This document shows, piece by piece, positions 41,280-49,911 of a DNA stretch of 64,000 bases. The notes beneath the pieces were generated by a model. It saw nothing but the letters and a program-made list of their open reading frames with translations, ran no database searches and was not told the DNA's origin. Position numbers and translations under genes: made by a program. Origin of the DNA: PALSA-1440 sp050011195 (GTDB lineage Bacteria > Verrucomicrobiota > Verrucomicrobiia > Limisphaerales > UBA8199); the NCBI GenBank assembly GCA_050011195.1, contig JBEKJO010000001.1, forward strand, positions 1-64,000, written 5' to 3'. Each line of letters starts with the position of its first letter. Position 1 is the first letter of the stretch.

Positions 41280-43619
41280 TCAACGGATATTCTGCGGAAC
41301 GCGACACGAAACGATGGTCCCGTTCTTGTCGCTCTGGATTTGGAGGCTGCCGCCGATGAGGCGCGCGCGGTAATCCATAATGTGAAGTCCCATGCCCGAG
41401 CTGCGCCGTGGCGCCGGGTCGAGGCCTTTGCCATCGTCTTTGATCTGCAAGACGATTGCGCCTTCGGACTCCGTCAGTTGGATGGAGAGGTTGCGCGCAC
41501 CGCTGTGTTTCAGGGCATTGTTCAACGCTTCCTGCGCGATCCGGTAAAGATGCGTGGCGGTCGTCACATTGCAATGCGGCCCCTGACGGTCCGCTTCACA
41601 CCGGCATTGCACCGGATGCCGTTCGCTGGTGGTGCCGGCCAGTTCCTCGAGCGCGGGCACCAGCCCTTCGGTGCGGAGCCGGATCGGATAAAGTCCACGG
41701 CAGACGCGGCGAGATTCAGTGATGGCTTCGTCCAGGAGCCCGCAGATTTTGCGCGCGACCGCCGCCTCCGGACGCTGTTGCGCGTTGAGTGATTGTTCCA
41801 GCGAATTGGCTTTGAGCGTCACGCCAATGAGTTGCTGGCATAGCCCGTCGTGGACATCCTGCCCAATGCGCGCCTGTTCGCGATCGCTGATCTCCAGAAT
41901 CTCCCGCTGCAGACGAAAGCGCTCGGTGACGTCGGTCGCGACGGCGATGAAGCCGGCAGGATGCCTGTCCTTGTCCCGGACCGGCGAGAAGCGGCACTCG
42001 AAGACGGTCGAGGCAAACTCCAATACCGAGCTGAATGCCTCACCGGCCAGCGCCCGGCGAACATTCTCCAGCATCAGGGGGAAGTCCTTATAGACCTCCG
42101 CTGCCGACCGTCGCAGGTGTTCGCCCGGCTTGACGCCCATGGCGCTGAGGGCCTGTCCATCCTCGAAGGTGATCGTGCCGCGAGCGTCGGCGGCCAGCAG
42201 GGCGATGGGCGCGCTGTTGATGATCGTGCGCAAGTGCGCTTCGCTGCGGCGGGACGATTCCTCGGCCCGGATGCGCGCGATGGCCCCCGCCACCTGGGAG
42301 GCAATCAACTCGATCCCCACGCGCGTCTTGGGCGGAATCTCATCCTCCCGGTACGAGGCGAGGTTCAACAGCCCGAGCACCGCGCCCTGATGCTGCACGG
42401 GCACGACCGCCAGCGCCCGCAAGCCTTCGCCGCCCCACAGCACTTCCAGACTGCGCGGTATCTGCTCGTGGCGCGCGTAAAGGGTCTGGCCACCCTTCAC
42501 CAGACGGGCCTCGGTCGCGTCCGCCTTATAGTGTGAGATGCGGGCGGCGAACGCGTCGGATAATCCTCGATGCGCCTCCAGGTGGAGGTCGCCGGTCTCC
42601 GGGTTCAGCAGATAGACTCCGCCACAATCGATGCCCTCCAGTTGCACGGCGATCTCCAGCAGCCGATCCAGCGCGAACTTCAGATCGCTGGTGGAACTGA
42701 GTGCCACGGCGACATTCCGCTGGGCTTGCAGCAGGTGTTCGTTCCGCTTGCGCTCCGTAATGTCCGCCGCAATGCCCACGAGGCGATACACCGCTCCGGC
42801 CTCGTTCTTCACCGGGAACGCCCGGTCATGCACCCAGCGCAGCGACCCGTCCGGCCGCACGACGCGGTACTCCTCGTCGTACTCACCCGTGATTTGCTTC
42901 GCAAAGGTGGCGCGCGTCACGCGCTCGCGGTCTTCGGGATGAACTCCCTCCAGCCACGTGGCTGGCGACCCGTAAAGGGTTTTGCAGGACTCGCCCCACA
43001 GCGTCTCGAAGGCGGGGCTGACGTACTCCACCTGGCCTTTGGAAGGGGCGGTTACCCAGAAGACATCGGTGATGTTTCCCGTGACCTGCTTGAAGAGTTG
43101 CACCGTTTCGCGCAACAGCTCGACGGTCTGCTTGTGCTCCTCGACTTCACTCTCCAGCCGCGCGGTGCGTTGCTCGACTGTGCGCTCCAGCTCGCGGGTT
43201 AAGCGCCCGACTTCCGCCGCCAGCCAGCCCATCGCGGCAAACGCCAGCAAGCGCACCAGTGAGTTCGCGGCAAAAATCCAGCCCAGCCGGGCCGCGCCCG
43301 CGCCCGCGGTCTCGGCCAGATACAGGCAAACTCCCGATGCCAGCGCGCACACGAGCGCGCCGCGCGCTCCCGCAACCCAACCCACTAAAGCGCAGGCCAG
43401 CAAGTAGAAGAACTCGAAATTCAATCCGCGGACGGCCTGGAGGTTGATCCAGCCAAGCACGACAATCAGAACAACACCAACCGCCGTTAGGATCGTGCCG
43501 GGCGCCAGGCCGATAGCCTGGCCGCAATGGAGGAGGCGGGCCGCCTTGGGACCGAACAGTCCGACCCCCACGGCTCTGTCCTTGGAGAGGCCGCCGATGA
43601 AATGTGTGAGCTTTGGCAT
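41280..43619 (-). CDS. NarX-like sensor histidine kinase with PAS and GAF domains
   Basis: 779 residues. The N-terminus has about four membrane helices (roughly 40-135), then a coiled coil, a PAS/PAC domain (about 175-300), a GAF domain (about 310-450), a second PAS (about 460-570), and the HisKA_3 dimerisation domain with the phospho-accepting His near 590 (IGQDVHDGLCQQL). The HATPase domain follows, with the N-box HLYRIAQEALNNALKHSGA and GMGLHIM. The stimulus is unknown. It forms an operon with the downstream response regulator. Confidence 0.93.
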   Translation of the reverse strand: MPKLTHFIGGLSKDRAVGVGLFGPKAARLLHCGQAIGLAPGTILTAVGVVLIVVLGWINLQAVRGLNFEFFYLLACALVGWVAGARGALVCALASGVCLYLAETAGAGAARLGWIFAANSLVRLLAFAAMGWLAAEVGRLTRELERTVEQRTARLESEVEEHKQTVELLRETVQLFKQVTGNITDVFWVTAPSKGQVEYVSPAFETLWGESCKTLYGSPATWLEGVHPEDRERVTRATFAKQITGEYDEEYRVVRPDGSLRWVHDRAFPVKNEAGAVYRLVGIAADITERKRNEHLLQAQRNVAVALSSTSDLKFALDRLLEIAVQLEGIDCGGVYLLNPETGDLHLEAHRGLSDAFAARISHYKADATEARLVKGGQTLYARHEQIPRSLEVLWGGEGLRALAVVPVQHQGAVLGLLNLASYREDEIPPKTRVGIELIASQVAGAIARIRAEESSRRSEAHLRTIINSAPIALLAADARGTITFEDGQALSAMGVKPGEHLRRSAAEVYKDFPLMLENVRRALAGEAFSSVLEFASTVFECRFSPVRDKDRHPAGFIAVATDVTERFRLQREILEISDREQARIGQDVHDGLCQQLIGVTLKANSLEQSLNAQQRPEAAVARKICGLLDEAITESRRVCRGLYPIRLRTEGLVPALEELAGTTSERHPVQCRCEADRQGPHCNVTTATHLYRIAQEALNNALKHSGARNLSIQLTESEGAIVLQIKDDGKGLDPAPRRSSGMGLHIMDYRARLIGGSLQIQSDKNGTIVSCRVPQNIR

Positions 43620-43734
43620 AAGCGTTCGAAGAAGCCGGGAATTCCAACAGACGTTTCCCGGCTTCCTCGAAAGCCAATACTATCAAATGCCCGGTCGATT
43701 GTGAAACGGGATTGTGTGCGGGGGTGCCCCTTTT

Positions 43735-43776
43735 TGTAAGCTTAAATCTTACATGCTTTTCAGAGCTTTTCTTACA
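43735..43776 (+). promoter_or_regulatory. Operator-like dyad upstream of PEP-CTERM gene
   Basis: TGTAAG (43735-43740) and CTTACA (43748-43753) form a 6-7-6 palindrome, and a third CTTACA lies at 43771-43776, about two helical turns away. It precedes the PEP-CTERM start by about 80 bases. The regulator is unknown; the proposal is inference. Confidence 0.4.
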
Positions 43777-43836
43777 TCACTTTCCGGGTTCTCCCGACAG
43801 ACAGGATTCGGGGGATATGGTGTACAATCGTAGCAA

Positions 43837-44184
43837 ATGAGAACAAAGCTATCTTCACTTGTAGTGGCTGGCCTGCCGATTTGCGCCGCGCTTTGGGCCA
43901 TGCCTCAAGCTGTTAGCGGGCAAATCTATGTCGCGAACTACGGCAGCGGCACGATTGGCGAATACACCACCGCTGGGGCGACGGTCAACGCCTCGCTGGT
44001 CTCAGGGTTGAATGAGCCGGAATACCTCGACGTTGAAACCGTGCCCGAACCTTCCACGCTGGCCTTGGCCGGTTTGGGCGGGTTGGCTTTGCTGCGGCTC
44101 CGTCGCCAGCGGCACTTTCGGTTTTCGTTGTGTGAGGAGGCCTTAGCCTGTACAGTAATGAATCAGTGGCGGACATACAGATAA
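43837..44184 (+). CDS. PEP-CTERM miniprotein
   Basis: 115 residues. A signal peptide (about 1-28) is followed by only one YVANYGSGTIGEYT blade of an NHL-like propeller, then the PEP-CTERM sorting signal: VPEPST (69-74), a hydrophobic helix and RLRRQR (87-92). PEP-CTERM proteins are sorted by an exosortase, not encoded in this window. The normal repeated propeller is missing, so it looks like an internal deletion of a longer gene. About 23 extra residues follow the usual basic end. Confidence 0.75.
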   Translation: MRTKLSSLVVAGLPICAALWAMPQAVSGQIYVANYGSGTIGEYTTAGATVNASLVSGLNEPEYLDVETVPEPSTLALAGLGGLALLRLRRQRHFRFSLCEEALACTVMNQWRTYR

Positions 44185-44188
44185 ACGT

Positions 44189-47100
44189 ATGAAAGCAAAT
44201 CCAGTCCAGAGAGTGGAGAGGCTGGCGGGAACATGTTTGAGGAGTTGGCGGCGGGCAGCACTGCTCACCCTCATCGCCGGGATCAGCGTGCCGGCGATCG
44301 GCCAGCCGCTCCAATTGGTATCGGTTCTTGATCCCTCGCAGGCACCGCCGTCGGGCGGCAGCGGCGACTCGTGGGCGCCGGTCATCAGCCCCGACGGACG
44401 CTATGTCCTCTTTGCCAGCACCGCGAACAACCTGGTGCTGACCAGCACGACGAACCCGATCCCGGCCCTGTTTCCCCCGAAACTCAATGTCTTCCTGCGC
44501 GACCGCACGAACGGCACGACGACGCTGGTCAGCGTCAACCTCAGCGGGACAGGGGGCGGCAACGGGGATTCAACGCCTTCAACCCTCTCGACCAATGGCC
44601 GCTATGCCGTGTTTGAAAGCAGCGCCAGCGACCTGGTCCCCGGCGACACGAATAACGTCGCCGACGTGTTTGTCCGCGACCTGGTCGCCGGCACGACCCT
44701 GCTGGTCAGCGTCAGCACCAACGGCGGAAGTGCCAATGGCGCGTCCCGCAGTTCGGTCATGACCCCGGACGGGCGTTACGTGGCGTTCGTGAGCGAAGCC
44801 AGTAATCTGGTGCCCAATGACACAAACGGCATTCCTGACGTGTTTGTGCGCGACTTGCAGACGGGCACGACCACGCTCGTCAGCGTGGGCGCAACCTTCA
44901 GCAGCGGCAGCCTGGGGGAAGGCGGCTCGGAATCGCCGGAGATTACTCCCAACGGTCGCTACGTTGCTTTCTACAGCCTGGCCACCAATCTCGTGCCGGG
45001 AGTCACGACTGGGGGCGACATATACGTCCGTGATCTGGTTGGCGGAACCACCACTTGGGTGAGCAGCTACGCGCGTACGGCCTTGCAGTCCATCATGGGA
45101 ACAACGAATGCCATCTGCTACGGTCAGGTCCTCAGCGACGATGGGCAATTCGTTGCCTATCAAACCAGCCCGCTCCCCGGTTCAGGTTCGGTGTGGTCGG
45201 CAGGGGTTGTTCTCCGGTACAGCCTGCAAACCGGCCTGACCGACGTGGTGAACACCAATGCGAATGTCCGCACGGGGGCGCCCGAAGATGTGCGGAGCCT
45301 CGATATGACCCCGGACGGCCAGTTCATCGCTTTCATCGCCAATGTGAACGACACTTCGGGGACGAACACCTGCGTTGAGGTCTGGGATGCGCAAACCGGC
45401 GCGACGACGCTGGCGAGCGGAGACCTCAGTAACAACGTGCCGGCCAATGCGACGTGTGACTGGCCTGGCCTGGACCCCAGCGGACGGTTCGTCGTTTTCC
45501 TGAGCAGCGCCACGAATCTGGTCACCAATTCACTGGCGGGGGCTTATCACGTGTACGTGCGGGACACGCTGGCTGGCACCACGACGCTGGTGGACGCGGA
45601 CACCAACGGGGTCGGTTCGATGATCAGCCCGGTAACCATTCCACAGATGACCTCTAATGGGCAATACGTGGCGTTCGAGTGCCCCGATGCCAGCCTGGTG
45701 CCCAATGATCGCAACCACGACTATGATGTGTTTGTGCGTGAATTGGTTGCCGGGACTAATGAACTGATTTCCGCCAGAGACCCGACACTGCCAACGCTCA
45801 CTCCGAACGGCCCGAGCTTGCTCTCCACCTTGTCCGTCAGCACGAATGGCCGTTATATCGCATTCGCCAGCGAAGCCGACAACCTCGTGCCCGGGGACAC
45901 GAACGGCTACCGGGACGTTTTTGTCCGCGACCTGCTGCTCGGCACCAATACCCTGGTGAGCGTGGCCACCAACGGGGCGGTCGGGAATAGCCTCTCGACG
46001 GACCCGGCCATCAGCGGGGATGGCCGCTATGTGGCGTTTACCAGCAGCGCCGACAACCTTGTGCCGGGTGATACCAACAATGCTCAGGACGTTTTTGTGC
46101 GCGATTTGCAGGCTGGAACGACCGTCCTCGTGAGCGTGAACACCGCAGGCACCGGTTCGGGAAATGGCGCGTCCTATTCCCCCGCACTCAGTTCCAACGG
46201 AAGATATGTTCTGTTCCGAAGTTTGGCGGCGAACCTTGCGTCCGGGTCGTTCACCGCAGGCTATGAAAACCTGTTCCTGCGTGATTTACAGACAGGCACC
46301 AATTATGCGCTGACCCATACGACTTCGGGCAGTCCGGTAAGCTCGATGACTCCCGATGGCCGGTTCGTTGCGTTTTCTGGAGTCGTTTCAGGGAGTGCCG
46401 CGAAACTGTACGTTTGGGATTCGCAGTTAGCCGGGCTGGTTTATACCAATGCGGTCAGCGGGATTGTGAACCTGGTTGTGAGTTCCAACGGGAATCGCAT
46501 CGCCTATACCACAGGCGTCACGTTGTATGCCGTGGATCGGGCGGCAAAGACCAACTGGACGATTGGCCCTCTGGCCTCCACTTCGCACCCGGGACTGCGC
46601 TTCAGCGGGGACGGACGTTATCTGGCCTACGTGACACCGGTGAGCGGCACAAATCAGGTCTGCCTTTACGATCTTCAAAACCGGACCAATCTTCTGGTCA
46701 GCCGGAGCGACAACTCGTCTGCCGCGGCCAATGGCGCTTCCGATTGGCCGGATATCAGCGTTGATGGGCGTTTCGTGGCTTATCGCAGCATGGCCAGCAA
46801 CATCGTTCCCGGCGACACGAACGGCCTGCCCGATGTGTTCCTTTACGACACACAGAATAACACTACAACGCTCTTGAGCGCGGACCGGTTCGGAGGTTCA
46901 GCAGGCGACAACCGGTCCTTGGCGCCCGTGTTCAGCGGCGACGGACAAACCCTGGTGTTCCAGAGCTGGGCTTCGGACCTGGTGGCCCAGGATTTCAATC
47001 ACAGCAGCGATGTGTTTGCCTACAGCCTTTCTTCCTCCGGCCAAATACCTCTGTTCTCTGCGACGATTATCGGCGGGACCGGCGCGGGGTCGGCTCCCTG

Positions 47101-47275
47101 GGTGAGCTGGCCGGTGGTGCCCGGGAGAACCTACCAAGTGCAATTCAAGAATTCCCTGAATGACGCGGTGTGGCAGGACCTGAACCAGGAGGTCACCATC
47201 ATTGGCAACCAGGGTTACGTGAACGACATCTCGGCCGGCAGTGGCCCCAGGTTTTATCGCATTGTAGCTTATTAA
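44189..47275 (+). CDS. Secreted WD40/TolB-like beta-propeller protein
   Basis: 1028 residues. A signal peptide (about 22-38, ending SVPAIGQ) is followed by many repeats of about 60 residues built on SxDGRYVAFxSxASNLVPGDTNxxxDVFVRDLxxGTTxLVS, typical of TolB/PD40-type propellers, in at least two propellers. The last 80 residues form a separate beta-domain seen as a tail in Verrucomicrobiota exported proteins. It starts four bases after the PEP-CTERM gene. The function is likely extracellular but unknown. Confidence 0.8.
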   Translation: MKANPVQRVERLAGTCLRSWRRAALLTLIAGISVPAIGQPLQLVSVLDPSQAPPSGGSGDSWAPVISPDGRYVLFASTANNLVLTSTTNPIPALFPPKLNVFLRDRTNGTTTLVSVNLSGTGGGNGDSTPSTLSTNGRYAVFESSASDLVPGDTNNVADVFVRDLVAGTTLLVSVSTNGGSANGASRSSVMTPDGRYVAFVSEASNLVPNDTNGIPDVFVRDLQTGTTTLVSVGATFSSGSLGEGGSESPEITPNGRYVAFYSLATNLVPGVTTGGDIYVRDLVGGTTTWVSSYARTALQSIMGTTNAICYGQVLSDDGQFVAYQTSPLPGSGSVWSAGVVLRYSLQTGLTDVVNTNANVRTGAPEDVRSLDMTPDGQFIAFIANVNDTSGTNTCVEVWDAQTGATTLASGDLSNNVPANATCDWPGLDPSGRFVVFLSSATNLVTNSLAGAYHVYVRDTLAGTTTLVDADTNGVGSMISPVTIPQMTSNGQYVAFECPDASLVPNDRNHDYDVFVRELVAGTNELISARDPTLPTLTPNGPSLLSTLSVSTNGRYIAFASEADNLVPGDTNGYRDVFVRDLLLGTNTLVSVATNGAVGNSLSTDPAISGDGRYVAFTSSADNLVPGDTNNAQDVFVRDLQAGTTVLVSVNTAGTGSGNGASYSPALSSNGRYVLFRSLAANLASGSFTAGYENLFLRDLQTGTNYALTHTTSGSPVSSMTPDGRFVAFSGVVSGSAAKLYVWDSQLAGLVYTNAVSGIVNLVVSSNGNRIAYTTGVTLYAVDRAAKTNWTIGPLASTSHPGLRFSGDGRYLAYVTPVSGTNQVCLYDLQNRTNLLVSRSDNSSAAANGASDWPDISVDGRFVAYRSMASNIVPGDTNGLPDVFLYDTQNNTTTLLSADRFGGSAGDNRSLAPVFSGDGQTLVFQSWASDLVAQDFNHSSDVFAYSLSSSGQIPLFSATIIGGTGAGSAPWVSWPVVPGRTYQVQFKNSLNDAVWQDLNQEVTIIGNQGYVNDISAGSGPRFYRIVAY

Positions 47276-47288
47276 AAGGAGATCGCTT

Positions 47289-48212
47289 ATGAACGCATTC
47301 CAGTGCTTGGCTCTTGAAGACCGGCTTTCAAAGCCGGTGGTGAAAAACAGGGTGGGGAACGTGGCGCAGGGATGCCCCGCGCACCCGCCGCCACGGATGG
47401 CCGCCCTACGCAGTCACGGGTTTACGCTGATCGAACTGGTGGTGGTGCTCGCCCTGATCGCACTTGGGGCCGCCATGCTGACGCCTGGTCTGGCCCATAC
47501 CCGGCCCAATGTTCGCGCCATACAGTGTCTGAGCAACCTCAGTCAAATGCAGGCCGGCTGGCGGATGTATGCGTCTGATTTCAATGACGTGATGCTCCCA
47601 AACGCCCCTTTAGGAATGGTGAACGCCGATACTTGGTGCGGCAGCCAGTCCGAGGATTGGAAGAACTCGAATGCGAATACCAATCCTGCGCCTTATCTCG
47701 CCGCCCTGCTGGCTTCATACGTCGGGAACCAGATTGGGCTTTACAAATGTCCCGGCGACACGATTCCGTCGAGCAACGGGCCGCGTATCCGCAGCTATTC
47801 GATGAACGGCCAGATGGGCAACTTCTACTGCGAATCGCTCGCGCAGTCTTACAACCCCGGCTACAACGCCTACGTAAAAGTCACTGAGCTGGTCGGCGCA
47901 CTTCCGCCGGCGATGGCTCTTGTGTTCTGTGAAGAGAACATGTGCAGTTTGGACGACGGTTACTTGCAGGTGGACGATTACAACGACAGTGGCTGGCCGG
48001 ACGTGCCAGGGTCCTACCATAATGGTGGCATGGGCGTTTCTTTTGCTGACGGCCACGTCGAGCTGCATCAATGGGTCACTGGCGCTCTGCTGATACCCGT
48101 TAGATTCGGCTTTGGCTATCCTTCGGGGAACTACCCCGCGTTTACGGGTGGCCACACCAATGCTGATCTGGTGTGGTGGAAGGCCCACACGGCGGCCCCG
48201 CTGGGCCAGTGA
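47289..48212 (+). CDS. Type II secretion-type pseudopilin
   Basis: 307 residues from ATG 47289, but ATG 47397 gives a more normal 8-residue leader ending SHG-FTLIELVVVLALIALGAAM (cleavage after G44 of the long form, Glu at +5). The mature protein shows the CLSNLSQMQAGWRMYASDFND block and a terminal YHNGGMGVSFADGHVEL, typical of PVC H-X9-DG pseudopilins. The optional 36 N-terminal residues include a single REP-like arm (CCGGCTTTCAAAGCCGG, about 47321-47337). It follows the beta-propeller gene by 13 bases. Confidence 0.85.
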   Translation: MNAFQCLALEDRLSKPVVKNRVGNVAQGCPAHPPPRMAALRSHGFTLIELVVVLALIALGAAMLTPGLAHTRPNVRAIQCLSNLSQMQAGWRMYASDFNDVMLPNAPLGMVNADTWCGSQSEDWKNSNANTNPAPYLAALLASYVGNQIGLYKCPGDTIPSSNGPRIRSYSMNGQMGNFYCESLAQSYNPGYNAYVKVTELVGALPPAMALVFCEENMCSLDDGYLQVDDYNDSGWPDVPGSYHNGGMGVSFADGHVELHQWVTGALLIPVRFGFGYPSGNYPAFTGGHTNADLVWWKAHTAAPLGQ

Positions 48213-48395
48213 AAGAGAGGTGTGTCTTTGGATTGAACTGGTATGATACCCCAAGTCGCCTTCTCGCGAACATTTCAAAGGTCGAGACTCCAAGACAAGC
48301 ATCTCCTCAGACTTCAACTGCGGCTTCCAGGTTGAAAGGAAGGATTCCGGTGATCCTGACTTGTCTTCCGGCACGCCCCGGCTTAAAAGGGAGCC

Positions 48396-49742
48396 ATGAA
48401 CCGCCGGAAATTCATCCAAATCGGTGCGGCAGGGTTGGCGTTGTCGGCCTTCGGCAACTATGCCGCCGAATTCGCAGACCAGAAAAAGCGCGTCGGCCTG
48501 ATCGGCTGCGGCTGGTACGGCAAGTGTGATTTGCTCCGGTTGATCCAGGTTGCGCCGGTCGAAGTCGTCTCGCTCTGCGACGTGGACAAGCAGATGCTGG
48601 CCGGGGCGGCGGAGATCGTTGCCACGCGCCAGGCCTCGAAGAAGAAGCCGCGCACCTACCATGACTATCGGGACATGCTCCGGGAGAAAGACCTCGAGGT
48701 GGTGCTCATCGCCACGCCCGACCATTGGCATGCCCTGCCGATGATCGCCGCGGTCGAAGCGGGCGCGGACGTTTATGTCCAGAAGCCGATCAGCGTGGAT
48801 GTGATCGAGGGCCAGGCCATGCTCGCGGCGGCGCGGGAGCACAGGCGCGTCGTGCAGGTGGGCACCCAGCGCCGCAGCACCCCCCATTTCATTGAAGCCC
48901 GCGACACCATCCTCCGCGAAGGCAAGCTGGGCAAAGTTGGCTTGGTGGAGGTCTATAGCTATTACGGCATGGGCTCCGGGCCGGACCCGGAGGACAGCGC
49001 GCCGCCCGATTATCTCGATTGGGAGATGTGGACCGGCCCGGCCCCGATGCGGCCTTACAACCCGATGAAACATCCAATGGGTTGGCGCTCGTTCATGGAA
49101 TACAGCAACGGCACCCTCGGTGACCTTTGCATCCACATGCTGGACGCCGCCCGCTGGATGCTCGATCTAGGTTCACCCAGGAGCGTCAGTTCCGCCGGGG
49201 GCATCATCATGAGCAAGGGCCGCAAGGGAAACATCTCCGACACCCAGACCGCCATCTTTGATTTCGGCGACCTGCAAGTCGTCTGGCAGCACCGCCGTTG
49301 GGGCCAGTCGCCCGACCCGCGCTATCCGTGGGGCATCACGTTCTGGGGGGACAAGGGCAACCTGAAGGCCAGCATCAACAGTTACGACTTCACGCCGATG
49401 GGCGGCGGGCAGCCCATCCACCGCGAGGTCACGATGGAGTTTGACCAATACCCGGAAGACCGGACCGAGGAGCGACTTGAGAAGCAAGTGGCGCCTGCGA
49501 TTCGCGGCCACATGAAGGATTTCCTGTCCGCCATCGCCAGCCGGGGCAAGCCGGTCGCGGATATCGAGCAAGGCTACATTTCAACCACCGCCTGCATCCT
49601 GGCGAACATGTCCATGAAGTTGGGCCGCAGCCTGGCCTGGGATGCCGCCGCGGGCCGGATTGTGGGCGATGAAGAGGCCACCCGTCTGTTGCAACGGCCT
49701 TACCGCGCGCCGTGGATTCACCCCGAGCCGGCGAAGGTCTAA
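48396..49742 (+). CDS. Gfo/Idh/MocA-family oxidoreductase, Tat-exported
   Basis: 448 residues. A twin-arginine leader (RRKFIQIGAAGLALS) is followed by the Rossmann motif GLIGCGWYGK and the family block DHWHALP (109-115). The normally conserved EKP is QKP here (129-131); the Lys is kept. These enzymes oxidise or reduce sugars and sugar derivatives with NAD(P). Export of such enzymes is common in Planctomycetota and Verrucomicrobiota. Substrate unknown. The second member in this window (61423) has a normal EKP. Confidence 0.9.
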   Translation: MNRRKFIQIGAAGLALSAFGNYAAEFADQKKRVGLIGCGWYGKCDLLRLIQVAPVEVVSLCDVDKQMLAGAAEIVATRQASKKKPRTYHDYRDMLREKDLEVVLIATPDHWHALPMIAAVEAGADVYVQKPISVDVIEGQAMLAAAREHRRVVQVGTQRRSTPHFIEARDTILREGKLGKVGLVEVYSYYGMGSGPDPEDSAPPDYLDWEMWTGPAPMRPYNPMKHPMGWRSFMEYSNGTLGDLCIHMLDAARWMLDLGSPRSVSSAGGIIMSKGRKGNISDTQTAIFDFGDLQVVWQHRRWGQSPDPRYPWGITFWGDKGNLKASINSYDFTPMGGGQPIHREVTMEFDQYPEDRTEERLEKQVAPAIRGHMKDFLSAIASRGKPVADIEQGYISTTACILANMSMKLGRSLAWDAAAGRIVGDEEATRLLQRPYRAPWIHPEPAKV

Positions 49743-49769
49743 GCCGGCCCACTCACACCCTTTTCAACG

Positions 49770-49840
49770 GGGAGGGCGAGCGTCCTCGCGAGCCCTGATT
49801 CCCGGAAACGTTTGGGCTTGCGGGGACGCTCGCCCTCCCG
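49770..49840. repeat. REP-like inverted pair, family V
   Basis: Arms 49770-49795 and 49814-49840 match at 24 of 26 positions as reverse complements with an 18-base spacer. Each can self-fold as GGGC-GA-GCG-TCCT-CGC-GA-GCCC with tandem G-A mismatches. Similar half-arms occur inside both long dispersed elements. Confidence 0.8.
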
Positions 49841-49911
49841 AACAGGCCGTAAAAGGCAGGGCGGGCAGAGGACTGCCCGCCGCTGCCGAGTTTCTTCTGA
49901 TTTGCCTCTAC

